The notes: generated by a model not told the origin, from the sequence alone. Shown: positions 6,026 to 13,248, counted from the stretch's first letter. The stretch: 14,022 nt of DNA from an uncultured Ruminococcus sp. (GCA_902803255.1 CADCPG010000234.1:1-14022); one strand, 5' to 3'. Made by a program: numbers and translations.

Positions 6026-6676
6026 ATGAAACTGTTCATCGACACGGCGAACGTCGCCGACATCCGCGAGGCCGCGGAGCTCGGAGTGATCGGAGGAGCG
6101 ACCACGAATCCGACGCTCATCGCGCGGGAGGGCCGCAGGTTCGAGGATGTGATCGCCGAGATCTCGGAGATCGTCGAAGGCCCGGTGTTCGCGGAGGTCG
6201 TCTCGGCGGATCACGAAGGCATGGTGAGCGAAGCGGAAAAGCTCGCCGCCATAAGGGAGAACGTCGTGATCAAGATCCCGATGTGCTCCGAGGGACTCAA
6301 GGCTGTAAAGATCCTGGCGGGCAGGAACATAAAGACGAACATGACGCTCGTCTTCTCGCCGGCGCAGGCGCTGCTGGCGGCTCTCGCCGGCGCTTCGTAC
6401 GTCAGTCCGTTTCTCGGCAGGCTCGACGACATAGGCAGCGAGGGCATCGGCCTTATCCGCGACATAGTCGCAGTCTTCTCGCGCATGGACAAACGTCCCG
6501 AGATCATCGCCGCCAGCATCCGCAGCCCGATGCACGTCATCGACGCCGCAAAGGCCGGCTGCGACATCGCCACCGTCCCGCCGAAGGTCATATGGCAGAT
6601 GATCTCGCATCCGCTCACCGACAGCGGCATCGCGAAGTTCATGAAGGACTGGGACGCGCACACCGCAAGACGTTAA
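6026..6676 (+). CDS. tal: Small transaldolase of the FSA/TalC fold
   Basis: The 216-residue protein is a class I aldolase of the FSA/MipB/TalC group. It transfers a dihydroxyacetone unit between sugar phosphates in the non-oxidative pentose phosphate pathway. Visible features are MKLFIDTANV with D6, TTNPTLI at 26-32, the Schiff-base lysine K83 in VVIKIPM, TNMTLVFS at 104-111, and SPFLGRLDD at 127-135. Two residues that separate the activities match transaldolase: E57 in FAEV (E. coli FSA has Q59) and F129 in SPFLG (FSA has Y131). It is therefore more likely a transaldolase than a fructose-6-phosphate aldolase, although automatic annotation often gives the latter name. GAAGGA at 6011-6016 is well placed before the ATG. 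A bidirectional terminator follows the stop at once. Confidence 0.92.
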   Translation: MKLFIDTANVADIREAAELGVIGGATTNPTLIAREGRRFEDVIAEISEIVEGPVFAEVVSADHEGMVSEAEKLAAIRENVVIKIPMCSEGLKAVKILAGRNIKTNMTLVFSPAQALLAALAGASYVSPFLGRLDDIGSEGIGLIRDIVAVFSRMDKRPEIIAASIRSPMHVIDAAKAGCDIATVPPKVIWQMISHPLTDSGIAKFMKDWDAHTARR

Positions 6677-6721
6677 AAAGGCCGGCAGGCGCCGCTTCAG
6701 CGGAGCCTGCCGGAGTTTTTT
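6677..6721. terminator. Bidirectional intrinsic terminator between convergent genes
   Basis: CCGGCAGGC at 6682-6690 pairs perfectly with GCCTGCCGG at 6705-6713. An inner CCGC (6692-6695) pairs with GCGG (6700-6703) around a TTCA loop. On the plus strand six Ts follow (6716-6721), and on the minus strand five Ts follow (complement of 6676-6680). It ends the lplA-tal transcript and the long minus-strand operon, whose last stop codon is at 6725-6727. Confidence 0.95.
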
Positions 6722-6724
6722 ATG

Positions 6725-7762
6725 TCAGAACAGTTCGGGGAAGAGCTCGGAGATCCGGTAGGCCCTGGTGTAGGCCTTCATTCCGGCGTTGTCGACGACC
6801 TCGAACCGCAGGAAGGAGTCATCGCCGTTGTGATCCAGCTCGAGCGCCTTCTTTTCGACTCCGCCGACCGGAATAACGGCGCCGCTGATCGGGCCGCCCT
6901 CTCCGGCCTTTATGCGCTTTGCGAAGCGCCAGTCGGATATCGCGAGGATCTCGCGGACCTCGCTCGTTTCGATGTGCACGTTCCCGTCCTCGATGTAGAG
7001 CTCGCGGATCTCGGGACCGGTCGACGAGTAGAAGTCGCCGCGGACGAGCGCGCCGGTGACCGTCTCGTAATCCAGGTCCTTCGCCCTGATCTGGACCCAG
7101 CCGCCGAAGAGATCGCCCGCGCCGTGTGTGTCGTCGGTGCAGAGCGGGAAGAGCCTCTCGCCCTCGCGCAGCAGATCGACGAACGGCTGGACGGTATCGA
7201 CGAGCCCGGAACCGACGCACCCGGTGTTGAAGACCTCGATGCCCCACAGTCCGCGCAGGCGGGTGTAGTCGCGGTAGTTCTGGAGCGACCACACGGGGTG
7301 GTTGTACATAACGAAGAACCCGTTCTCGTTTGCGATCCTGATCAGTGTGTTTATCGAATCGGTGCTGTAGTACCCGACGATGTCGGTCTTTCTCATTTCG
7401 TCGGTCACGCGCTCCTTAGCCGCAGGCGCCCATACGCGCGACTCCGAGAAGACCGGTGAGAATTCGGCGTCATGTCTCTTCGCGTAGAAGTTCAGGTGGT
7501 ACTGCCGCTTGAAGTTGCCGCTGCCGCGGAAGACCTCGGTGATCTCGACCTCATGCGAGTTAAGCGCCAGAAAACTCCCGTCGGTCAGGTCGTTGTGTGG
7601 CAGAAAGATGTCGTGATCGGTGAAGGCCACGACCGAATACCCTTTTTCGGAGTAGAGTTTTTTGATCTCCCCGGGCGTGAATCTCCCGTCGGAGAGCGTG
7701 GTGTGGGTGTGAAGGTTTCCTTTGTAGAACTTCCCTTCTTCAGGCAGCAGCCAGTGTTTCAT
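6725..7762 (-). CDS. PHP-domain metal-dependent phosphoesterase
   Basis: A protein of 345 residues. The PHP (polymerase and histidinol phosphatase) domain binds a cluster of divalent metals. Ligand motifs are NLHTHTTLSDG at 16-26 (H18, H20, D25), TDHD at 48-51, NSHEVE at 68-73 (H70, E71), YHLNFY at 88-93, YNHP at 153-156 (H155) and TDDTH at 209-213 (D210, H213). The full set of PHP motifs is intact, so it should be an active hydrolase, probably of a small phosphorylated metabolite. After about residue 235 there is an extra beta-rich C-terminal region. There is no signal peptide. GGGAG lies 11 bases before the ATG. It is the last gene of the minus-strand run, 54 bases after a second metal-dependent phosphoesterase, which hints at linked substrates. 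The substrate cannot be told from sequence. Confidence 0.88.
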   Translation of the reverse strand: MKHWLLPEEGKFYKGNLHTHTTLSDGRFTPGEIKKLYSEKGYSVVAFTDHDIFLPHNDLTDGSFLALNSHEVEITEVFRGSGNFKRQYHLNFYAKRHDAEFSPVFSESRVWAPAAKERVTDEMRKTDIVGYYSTDSINTLIRIANENGFFVMYNHPVWSLQNYRDYTRLRGLWGIEVFNTGCVGSGLVDTVQPFVDLLREGERLFPLCTDDTHGAGDLFGGWVQIRAKDLDYETVTGALVRGDFYSSTGPEIRELYIEDGNVHIETSEVREILAISDWRFAKRIKAGEGGPISGAVIPVGGVEKKALELDHNGDDSFLRFEVVDNAGMKAYTRAYRISELFPELF

Positions 7763-7816
7763 GTCTCTGTTTCTCCCTTCTCGCTCTTTTCGCTTTTCTT
7801 ATGTGCCGGCGGCGCA

Positions 7817-8656
7817 TCAGACGCCGGCTTCCGCGGGGATGGCGGCGTATCTGTGGCAGATGTTGAGGTCCTCGGGCATGTCGAGCCCGTGCGAGCCGCA
7901 GCCGCCGTCGATCTCATGGCAGCCGTGGTCCATCGCGAAGCCGAGGAGCGTGTCGTGCTTCTTCCATTTCTCGCGGACCGCGAAGCCGAACATCTGGAAC
8001 GCCCTTGCGTTGCAGCGCAGTTCGGCGAGCGCCTCGGGGCCTTCCGGCCCGTGCTTGTGCATCGACGAATCGTAGTTGCCGTTGTAAACGGCTATGAAGT
8101 CGTGTCTGTCTTCCGCGATGAGCTGCATCGCCCGGTTGTTCACCTCTCCGACCGTCGGGTAGATGAAATAGTCCATATCCCTCTCGAGGTATATCTTCGA
8201 CATGCTGCAGTTCGTCGTCGCGACGATCGCCGGCTTCCTCCCCGCCCTGATCAGGGCGTCGAAGATGCTGTCGGTGCGTATGACCGGCTTCTCGTACCTG
8301 CGTATGCCGTGGACTTCGGGCTGCGCCCCGGTGTACATCGTTCCGAAGCACACGGGAGTCACCGACGGCATGACCGTCCTCATAGGCAGCGCGAAAGGCG
8401 CGGTCTCGCCGACCTCCTTCACGAAGCAGGGATATTTTTCGTATATCCACTGAGCGACGGCGTCGGGATTGTACATGAAAATCCTGTCGGCCTTTCTTCC
8501 GCCGAACGAGCTGTCGATGAACTCCTTCATCACGGGGGCGGCGGGAGCGGCCGCCGCGGGAGGTTCGATGCCCAGGGCGTAGCAGAGCCCGGCGCACAGC
8601 GTGTCGAGAGAGAGCTGATTGTATTCTTCGCCGAATTTTTCGTCCATATCTGTCAC
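7817..8656 (-). CDS. Compact alkaline-phosphatase-superfamily phosphodiesterase (NPP-like)
   Basis: The 279-residue protein resembles type I phosphodiesterase/nucleotide pyrophosphatase proteins and lacks a signal peptide. Proposed active-site residues are D65 (NPDAV), the nucleophile T100 in PSVTPVCFGTMYTG, D196 and H200 in NYDSSMHKHG, D243-H244 in AMDHG, and H256 in GSHGLD. This is a complete two-metal set in a shorter frame than the roughly 400-residue NPP enzymes. Residues 32-42 are an Ala/Pro-rich stretch in the N-terminal part. The start is uncertain. The GTG at 8656 has GAGG 5 bases upstream, whereas an in-frame ATG at 8647, three codons later, has AAGG 8 bases upstream. It lies 34 bases downstream of the aminopeptidase gene and 54 bases upstream of the PHP gene. 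The superfamily is fairly sure; the substrate is unknown. Confidence 0.82.
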   Translation of the reverse strand: MTDMDEKFGEEYNQLSLDTLCAGLCYALGIEPPAAAAPAAPVMKEFIDSSFGGRKADRIFMYNPDAVAQWIYEKYPCFVKEVGETAPFALPMRTVMPSVTPVCFGTMYTGAQPEVHGIRRYEKPVIRTDSIFDALIRAGRKPAIVATTNCSMSKIYLERDMDYFIYPTVGEVNNRAMQLIAEDRHDFIAVYNGNYDSSMHKHGPEGPEALAELRCNARAFQMFGFAVREKWKKHDTLLGFAMDHGCHEIDGGCGSHGLDMPEDLNICHRYAAIPAEAGV

Positions 8657-8690
8657 CTTTTCCTCTTATGATGGCCTTTTTCGGGCTGTG

Positions 8691-9929
8691 TCATTCGCCC
8701 CGGCTCATGAACCTCTCTATTTCGTCGGGGTCCTTTATGATGTCCCTGCTCAGGACCTCGCAGCCGTCCTCCGTGATCAGCAGGTCGTCCTCGATCCGGA
8801 TGCCGGTCTCCTCCTCGTCGATGTAGAGGCCGGGCTCGTCGCTGATGATCCAGCCGGGCCGCAGCACGTCGCCCGAGAAGTCGGCGTCGTGGACGTCGAT
8901 GCCTATAGAGTGGCTGACCGAATGCATATAGTATTTACCGACGTCCTCTTCCCTTTCGATGAGTCCGAGCCCGACGAGCCCCTCTCCCAGCACCTTTTTC
9001 GCGGTGTCGTTGAGGTCGCGCAGGGTAAGTCCAGGTCTTGCGGTCTGCGCGACGGCGATGTTCGCCTTCAGCACGAGATCGTAGATCTGACGCTGTCTCG
9101 GCGTGAACCGGCCGCTCGCGGGGTAGGTCCTCGTGATGTCGCTGCAGTAGTTGCCGTATTTCGCGCCGAGGTCGAGCAGCAGCAGGCTGCCGTCGCGGAT
9201 CTCGTCGCGGTTGGTGACGTAGTGCATCATGCAGCCGTTTTTCCCCGAGCCTGCGATCGTTCCGAACGCCTGCTTCACGGCGCCGAGACGCCTGCAGGTG
9301 TATTCGAAGTCCGCCTGCGCTTCGTATTCCATCATGCCCGGCTTCAGCGTCTTCATGACGTATTCGAGCCCCCGGCGCGTGATATCCACCGCCTGGCGGA
9401 CCATCTCGATCTCGTCCCCGTCCTTCACCTCGCGAAGCGGGACGCAGGCGGCGTGAAGGTCGCAGAGCGCCACCGCGGGATACTTCTCCGCGAATTCGCG
9501 GGCTTTTACCGCGTTATAGTCGGGCAGATCGCTCTCCCCGCACCGGTAAAGATCGAAATAGACCCGCTCGATGCGGCATCTCGACATATATCGTCCTACG
9601 GCGGACGGGTAGTCCGTCGTATATCTTATCTGTTCGATCCCGCTGACCGACCGGGCACCGTCCTTCGTCGGCATCTTTCCCGTCCATCTCTCCGCGAGCG
9701 GGTCGGCTTCCTCGATGAAGAGGGTCTCCGACGTCTTCCCGTCAGTCTTGACGGCCATGAAGATCATCGATTCGCGCTCGAGGCCGGTGAGATAGAAGAA
9801 CTGACTGTTTACCTCGAAACCGTAGTAGTCGTCCTCGTTCGTATGGACCGGGATCCCGGCGTGGCAGATCACCATGCTGCCGTCGGGGATCGAATCGTAG
9901 AGTTTCTTTCTGTGTTCGCTGACAGACAT
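8691..9929 (-). CDS. pepP: Xaa-Pro aminopeptidase (M24B, aminopeptidase P type)
   Basis: The enzyme removes an N-terminal residue that precedes proline and uses two divalent metals, usually manganese. The N-terminal creatinase-like domain (about 1-165) is followed by the pita-bread catalytic domain. All metal ligands are visible: D253 in LLDLGA, D264 in SDITRTYP, H340 in SVSHSIGIDVHD, E365 in DEPGLY and E380 in GIRIEDD. H236 in MMHY and H347 in DVHD match the substrate-binding histidines. At 412 residues it has normal length for bacterial aminopeptidase P. There is no signal peptide, so it is cytosolic and probably takes part in peptide breakdown. The ribosome site is weak (ACGGAAAAAG). The serpin gene ends 69 bases upstream on the same strand, with no canonical terminator in between. 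Confidence 0.95.
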   Translation of the reverse strand: MSVSEHRKKLYDSIPDGSMVICHAGIPVHTNEDDYYGFEVNSQFFYLTGLERESMIFMAVKTDGKTSETLFIEEADPLAERWTGKMPTKDGARSVSGIEQIRYTTDYPSAVGRYMSRCRIERVYFDLYRCGESDLPDYNAVKAREFAEKYPAVALCDLHAACVPLREVKDGDEIEMVRQAVDITRRGLEYVMKTLKPGMMEYEAQADFEYTCRRLGAVKQAFGTIAGSGKNGCMMHYVTNRDEIRDGSLLLLDLGAKYGNYCSDITRTYPASGRFTPRQRQIYDLVLKANIAVAQTARPGLTLRDLNDTAKKVLGEGLVGLGLIEREEDVGKYYMHSVSHSIGIDVHDADFSGDVLRPGWIISDEPGLYIDEEETGIRIEDDLLITEDGCEVLSRDIIKDPDEIERFMSRGE

Positions 9930-9969
9930 TCTTTTTCCGTTCTTTCTGTGAAAATGATATTATCCCGCA

Positions 9970-9988
9970 GCCCCAGGCGGACCGGGGC
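9970..9988 (-). other. Stem-loop between the serpin and aminopeptidase genes
   Basis: A 7-bp stem with one G-T wobble pairs 9970-9976 with 9982-9988 around a 5-base loop, 10 bases after the serpin stop. On the minus strand only a late TTTT (about 19 bases on) follows, so it is at best a leaky terminator or an mRNA stability element inside the operon. Confidence 0.3.
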
Positions 9989-9998
9989 CGGACTCGTC

Positions 9999-11333
9999 TT
10001 ACGGACCCTCGCAGATCCCGAAGAAGACGGGCAGCGAGTATTCGGTATCTATTACGGCGTACAGGAACGGCCGGTCGAGCACGACGGTCCTGTGTTCAGC
10101 CATGCCTGTGGCCTTGGGAAGTATGACGGCGGTCACGGCCGCGGCCTTCGTCCCGTCGTTGTCGACGTCTATGTGCGTCTTGTGTATGACGTCGGAGATG
10201 TACACCCCCGAGCCGTCGTCGAATCTTCCGAGCCCGGAGAAGTCGGCACACTCAGGATCGAACGCCTGCTTCATTCCGAGACTGTACAGGACCTCCGGAA
10301 GTTTTATACTGTAGTCGGCGGAGAATCTCGGCATCGTGAGAGTCACCTCGGTATTCTTTTTGCCGTCGAGCATGCCGAGCAGCGCCTTTCCGCCGAGCTC
10401 CGACGCGTACTTCCTTATGTCGGCGCCCTTTTTCGGCATGACGGCCGCGAAGGCGTATCTTCCGCCGCTGTAGTATTTCACGACGCCCTCGGCGCCGCCT
10501 CCGCTCAGATAGTACGACGCCTTGCCGCGCATCATCGTTGCTTTTCTGTCGCCGGACGGCGCGTGGAACACGCCCTCGCTGAGGCTGTCGCTCGTGAACT
10601 TGTCCGACCATTCGGCGTCGAAGCACAGCGCGTTGAGCAGCGCCATCGCGGTGTCGGGCGACAGATCGTCGGGCTCGACGACAGACGGTATCATACCGCC
10701 GGTATTGTCGCTGCACCAGCCGTTGATCTCGCCGGCCGCCTTTTGCGCGTCGCCGAAATCGATCGCCGCGACGTCAGCGCGGTAGGTGTTCTCCACCGTT
10801 TTTATGAATTCGGCGCAGACCTTGAAATCGCCCGAGTCGGTCACCCAGAGCGAGTTTGCCGAGCTGAAGCGCGCCCCGACGCCCGATGCCAGCGACGACG
10901 TATAGTTGAATACCTGCCGGTTGAGCTCCTCCGGGTCGGTCGCGCCGAACAGGCCGAGCATCTCGTCGCGGGTCTGTCCGCGGGCGCCGTTGGCCGTCAT
11001 CGCGAGGGCGGTCATGACCGACAGCGGGGAGACCATGGTGTTCTTTCCCTTTTCGTTTCCGGCGGCGCAGGACGACAGCAGTTTCAGCGCGAAGTCGGTG
11101 TATGAGAGCCTGAAATCATCGGACGCCTTCTCCGCGACGCGGTCTGAAGCGAATGTCCGCGCGGTCAGAAATACCGGAGTCGGCCCGCTCACCGGGATAT
11201 AGGCGCCGGTATAGGGGGCGTCCGGTGTCCCGGCCGGACCTGATGCGTCGGCGCATCCCGCGACCGCCGGCGCGCAAAATGCGAACAGCAGCAAAAGCGC
11301 CGCGGTCTTAACTGATAAGGACTGTCTTTTCAT
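9999..11333 (-). CDS. Serpin (serine protease inhibitor), predicted lipoprotein
   Basis: A protein of 444 residues. The N terminus is a lipoprotein signal: basic MKRQ, a hydrophobic core (about 8-22) and a lipobox VAGC with the lipidated C27. The serpin fold should therefore be anchored on the outer face of the membrane, after a spacer of about 40 residues. Serpin marks include NTMVSPLSVMTALAMTANGA at 98-117, LNALCFDAEW at 233-242, MPRFSADYSIKL at 334-345, and the C-terminal DRPFLYAV at 420-427. The hinge of the reactive loop, DGTKAAAVTA at 393-402, has the Gly-Thr plus small-residue pattern of inhibitory serpins. Counting from the hinge puts the scissile bond at A408-T409; counting back from DRPF puts it at M411-A412. 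The loop is 3 residues longer than in alpha-1-antitrypsin. AAGGAG lies about 11 bases before the ATG. The family is certain; the target protease is unknown. Confidence 0.95.
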   Translation of the reverse strand: MKRQSLSVKTAALLLLFAFCAPAVAGCADASGPAGTPDAPYTGAYIPVSGPTPVFLTARTFASDRVAEKASDDFRLSYTDFALKLLSSCAAGNEKGKNTMVSPLSVMTALAMTANGARGQTRDEMLGLFGATDPEELNRQVFNYTSSLASGVGARFSSANSLWVTDSGDFKVCAEFIKTVENTYRADVAAIDFGDAQKAAGEINGWCSDNTGGMIPSVVEPDDLSPDTAMALLNALCFDAEWSDKFTSDSLSEGVFHAPSGDRKATMMRGKASYYLSGGGAEGVVKYYSGGRYAFAAVMPKKGADIRKYASELGGKALLGMLDGKKNTEVTLTMPRFSADYSIKLPEVLYSLGMKQAFDPECADFSGLGRFDDGSGVYISDVIHKTHIDVDNDGTKAAAVTAVILPKATGMAEHRTVVLDRPFLYAVIDTEYSLPVFFGICEGP

Positions 11334-11402
11334 ATGTCGTGTCGCTCCTTTCGGCCGGTCCGCCGCTCCGGGAGATCCCGTGAACGCGGCCTGTTATTCC
11401 GT

Positions 11403-12581
11403 TTATTCTTTATTCTCGGCATGGATGCTTCTGTTTTTTGAGGTGATCCTGAACGTCAGTTCGGTCATCGTGACCGTCAGTACGGTGAAGAAGGCAAGAA
11501 AGAGCGGGAGTATAGAGAAGGTGATGCCGCTGCCCAGCACGCCGAAGAGGGGCGGCATGAACGTCGAGCCCATATATGCCGAAGCCATCTGGATCCCTAT
11601 GATCGCTCCCGAATTCTCCGGGCCGAAGTTCGAGGGGGTCGAATGGATTATGCTGGGGTAGATCGGCGCGCAGCCGAACCCTGTGACGGTCAGTCCGGCA
11701 ACGGCGGCCGTGCTGCCCGGTATGAGCATCGTGAGTATCCCCGCGGCCATGAGGGACGATCCTATGATGATCATCCTGCGGTCGCCGAGACGGTTCGAGA
11801 AGAACCCGGCTACGAACCGCCCGACCGTAAGGCCGATGTAGATCAGCGAGCCGAATCCGGCCGCCGTCTCCTCGCCGAGCCCTGTGACGCGCACGAGATA
11901 TGTGCTCGCCCAGTACATGCCGGTCGCCTCCGCCGCGCAGTAGGCGAAAAAGCCGAGCAGCAGGAAGGGGACTCCGCGGATCTTCAGCGCTCCGGACAGG
12001 CCAAGCGCCTTCTGTTTTACCGGAACGCTCCGCGTCCCGGCTTTCTTCCACACGGGAAGCGTTACCGTCAGCACCGCGGCTATACCGAGCTGGATGAAGC
12101 CCACCGTCCGGTATCCGGCGTTCCAGTTCGAGTGCACGAGCGCGTGGCTCATCACGAAGGGGCTGATCACCGCGCCGACTCCCCAGAAGCAGTGGAGCCA
12201 GCTCATGTGCCTCGACGAATAATGGAGAGCCACGTAGTTGTTGAGCGCGGCGTCGATGGTCCCCGCGCCGAGCCCGTAGGGCACCGAAAGGATCGCCAGC
12301 ACGAAGAAGCGGTCGGACATCGAGAATCCGATCAGCGAGAAAGCGGTAAGGAAGACGCTCGCGACGGTGACGCCCCGCGTACCGAACTTCCGCGTCATCC
12401 GGTCGGAGAGCATGCTCGAGATGATGGTGCACCCCGATATTATCATCGAGATGATCCCCATGAACGAGATCGGGACGCCTAGATCGGCGTACATGACCGG
12501 CCAGCCTGCTCCCAGCAGCGAGTCGGGCAGACCGAGGCTGATAAACGCGAGATAAATCAGCGCGAGAAGAAACGTATACAT
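11403..12581 (-). CDS. Major facilitator superfamily transporter
   Basis: The 392-residue, very hydrophobic protein fits 12 membrane helices arranged as 6+6, with a cytosolic loop at about 178-200 rich in Lys and Arg. The MFS motif A lies between helices 2 and 3 (SDRMTRKFGTRG, 59-70), with a second copy in the C-terminal half (SNRLGDRR, 262-269). GFGCAPIYPS at 301-310 and WLHCFWGVGA at 128-137 resemble the sugar-transporting (FucP/GlcP-like) Clostridial branch. The substrate cannot be assigned. The gene follows the unrecognised 152-residue gene by 16 bases. Its ribosome site GGAGA sits inside a small hairpin (12583-12596), which may couple its translation to the upstream gene. The serpin gene begins 69 bases downstream with no terminator in between. 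Confidence 0.9.
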   Translation of the reverse strand: MYTFLLALIYLAFISLGLPDSLLGAGWPVMYADLGVPISFMGIISMIISGCTIISSMLSDRMTRKFGTRGVTVASVFLTAFSLIGFSMSDRFFVLAILSVPYGLGAGTIDAALNNYVALHYSSRHMSWLHCFWGVGAVISPFVMSHALVHSNWNAGYRTVGFIQLGIAAVLTVTLPVWKKAGTRSVPVKQKALGLSGALKIRGVPFLLLGFFAYCAAEATGMYWASTYLVRVTGLGEETAAGFGSLIYIGLTVGRFVAGFFSNRLGDRRMIIIGSSLMAAGILTMLIPGSTAAVAGLTVTGFGCAPIYPSIIHSTPSNFGPENSGAIIGIQMASAYMGSTFMPPLFGVLGSGITFSILPLFLAFFTVLTVTMTELTFRITSKNRSIHAENKE

Positions 12582-12582
12582 C

Positions 12583-12596
12583 CGGAGTCTTCTCCG
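12583..12596 (-). promoter_or_regulatory. Hairpin covering the ribosome site of the MFS gene
   Basis: CGGAG at 12583-12587 pairs with CTCCG at 12592-12596 around a 4-base loop, in the 16-base gap between the upstream stop and the MFS ATG. On the minus strand the 5' arm holds the GGAG Shine-Dalgarno core. Ribosomes finishing the upstream gene would open it, so it may couple translation. The stem is only 5 bp. Confidence 0.35.
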
Positions 12597-12597
12597 T

Positions 12598-13056
12598 TCA
12601 GTCCGGCTCTTCCGTCTCCCCGGATATCATGCGTCCGGGAAGATCATTGAATTTTTGAATCAATTCCCGTATCAGAGCGCGGTCTCTCCCGGAATACCTT
12701 CTGAACTCGGAAAAACCGACGGCCGCCCGCCGTGGCTTTCCGAAGGAGACCGTATCGTATTCCAGACTGCAGCTCCACGGACTGTAGTCGGTCGCGAAAA
12801 GGTCGCTTTTCGGCCGGCGTGACAGCGCGCTGATCCGGTGCCGGGCCGAAGCGATGAACGCCTCAAGCTCCGCCGCCGCCCCGGCGGTGACCTCATATAC
12901 CGTCACATTGTCCGGTAAGTTGTGCTGTTCTCTGTCGGTGCGCACGAAGATCCAGTCTCCGTTTTCGTCTTTTTTCAGCTGCGAGCCGTGGTAACCGCCG
13001 AGCATATCGCTGTATCCGGGACTGTAGCTCATCTTCCGAAGTCTGATCTCTTTCAT
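12598..13056 (-). CDS. Uncharacterised 152-residue protein
   Basis: I do not recognise this family. The protein is soluble, with no signal peptide or membrane segment. The N terminus has a Gly/Tyr/Ser-rich part, YSPGYSDMLGGYHG at 11-24, then a probable beta-strand segment (DWIFVRT, 34-40), an Ala/Glu-rich helix (about 58-80), a central SPWSCSLEYDTV (92-103), and a charged helix near the C terminus (about 124-140). The acidic tail ends in EEPD. It is judged real from the strong GGAGG 8 bases before the ATG, the near-consensus promoter about 110 bases upstream, and the 16-base spacing to the MFS gene. As the promoter-proximal gene of a six-gene run it could be a regulator or accessory protein, but nothing in the sequence proves this. 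It has no helix-turn-helix that I can see. Confidence 0.75.
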   Translation of the reverse strand: MKEIRLRKMSYSPGYSDMLGGYHGSQLKKDENGDWIFVRTDREQHNLPDNVTVYEVTAGAAAELEAFIASARHRISALSRRPKSDLFATDYSPWSCSLEYDTVSFGKPRRAAVGFSEFRRYSGRDRALIRELIQKFNDLPGRMISGETEEPD

Positions 13057-13166
13057 CTTTCTTTCCTCCCGGCTCCCGCTTTCCGTTTTTTTCTTTTCTT
13101 CCGCTCTCTTCCGGCTTCGGCTTTCCGCTTTTGCACGGTGAGACGGGGCGCCTGACGGCTGATACT

Positions 13167-13195
13167 ATTATACTAAAAACCTGGCGGCTTTTCAA
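13167..13195 (-). promoter_or_regulatory. Sigma-A-type promoter of the six-gene minus-strand operon
   Basis: On the minus strand TTGAAA (complement of 13190-13195; 5 of 6 to consensus) is followed after exactly 17 bases by a perfect TATAAT (complement of 13167-13172). Transcription should start near 13160, giving a leader of about 100 bases before the ATG at 13056. The leader is purine-rich and carries repeated CGGAA motifs. The 11 bases of the -10 region, TATAATAGTAT, are identical to those at the rubrerythrin promoter. Confidence 0.88.
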
Positions 13196-13228
13196 GACCG
13201 TTTTATCATCGCGCACCTGCCGGCTCTT

Positions 13229-13248
13229 CCGGGCGGCCGTACGCCCGG
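13229..13248 (-). other. GC-rich hairpin directly after the stop of the membrane protein gene
   Basis: CCGGGCG at 13229-13235 pairs perfectly with CGCCCGG at 13242-13248 around a 6-base loop, touching the TGA at 13249-13251. No T run follows on the minus strand, so it is not a canonical terminator. It may mark the 3' end of the upstream transcript or act as a weak pause site before the promoter at 13167-13195. Confidence 0.35.

Noticed and set aside
7472..8671. A 399-codon open frame on the plus strand
   Set aside because: It is antisense to the PHP and phosphodiesterase genes, crosses the gap between them, and has no ribosome site or family motif.
9959..9987. Possible internal promoter before the aminopeptidase gene
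   Set aside because: GATAAT (complement of 9959-9964) is present, but the position 17 bases upstream reads CCCCGG, and there is no extended -10 TGn.
8619..11105. An 828-codon open frame on the plus strand
   Set aside because: It runs antisense through the aminopeptidase and most of the serpin, both of which have complete family motifs on the minus strand. Its protein is a low-quality Val/Arg/Asp-rich product without known motifs. It is a by-product of GC-rich codon use.
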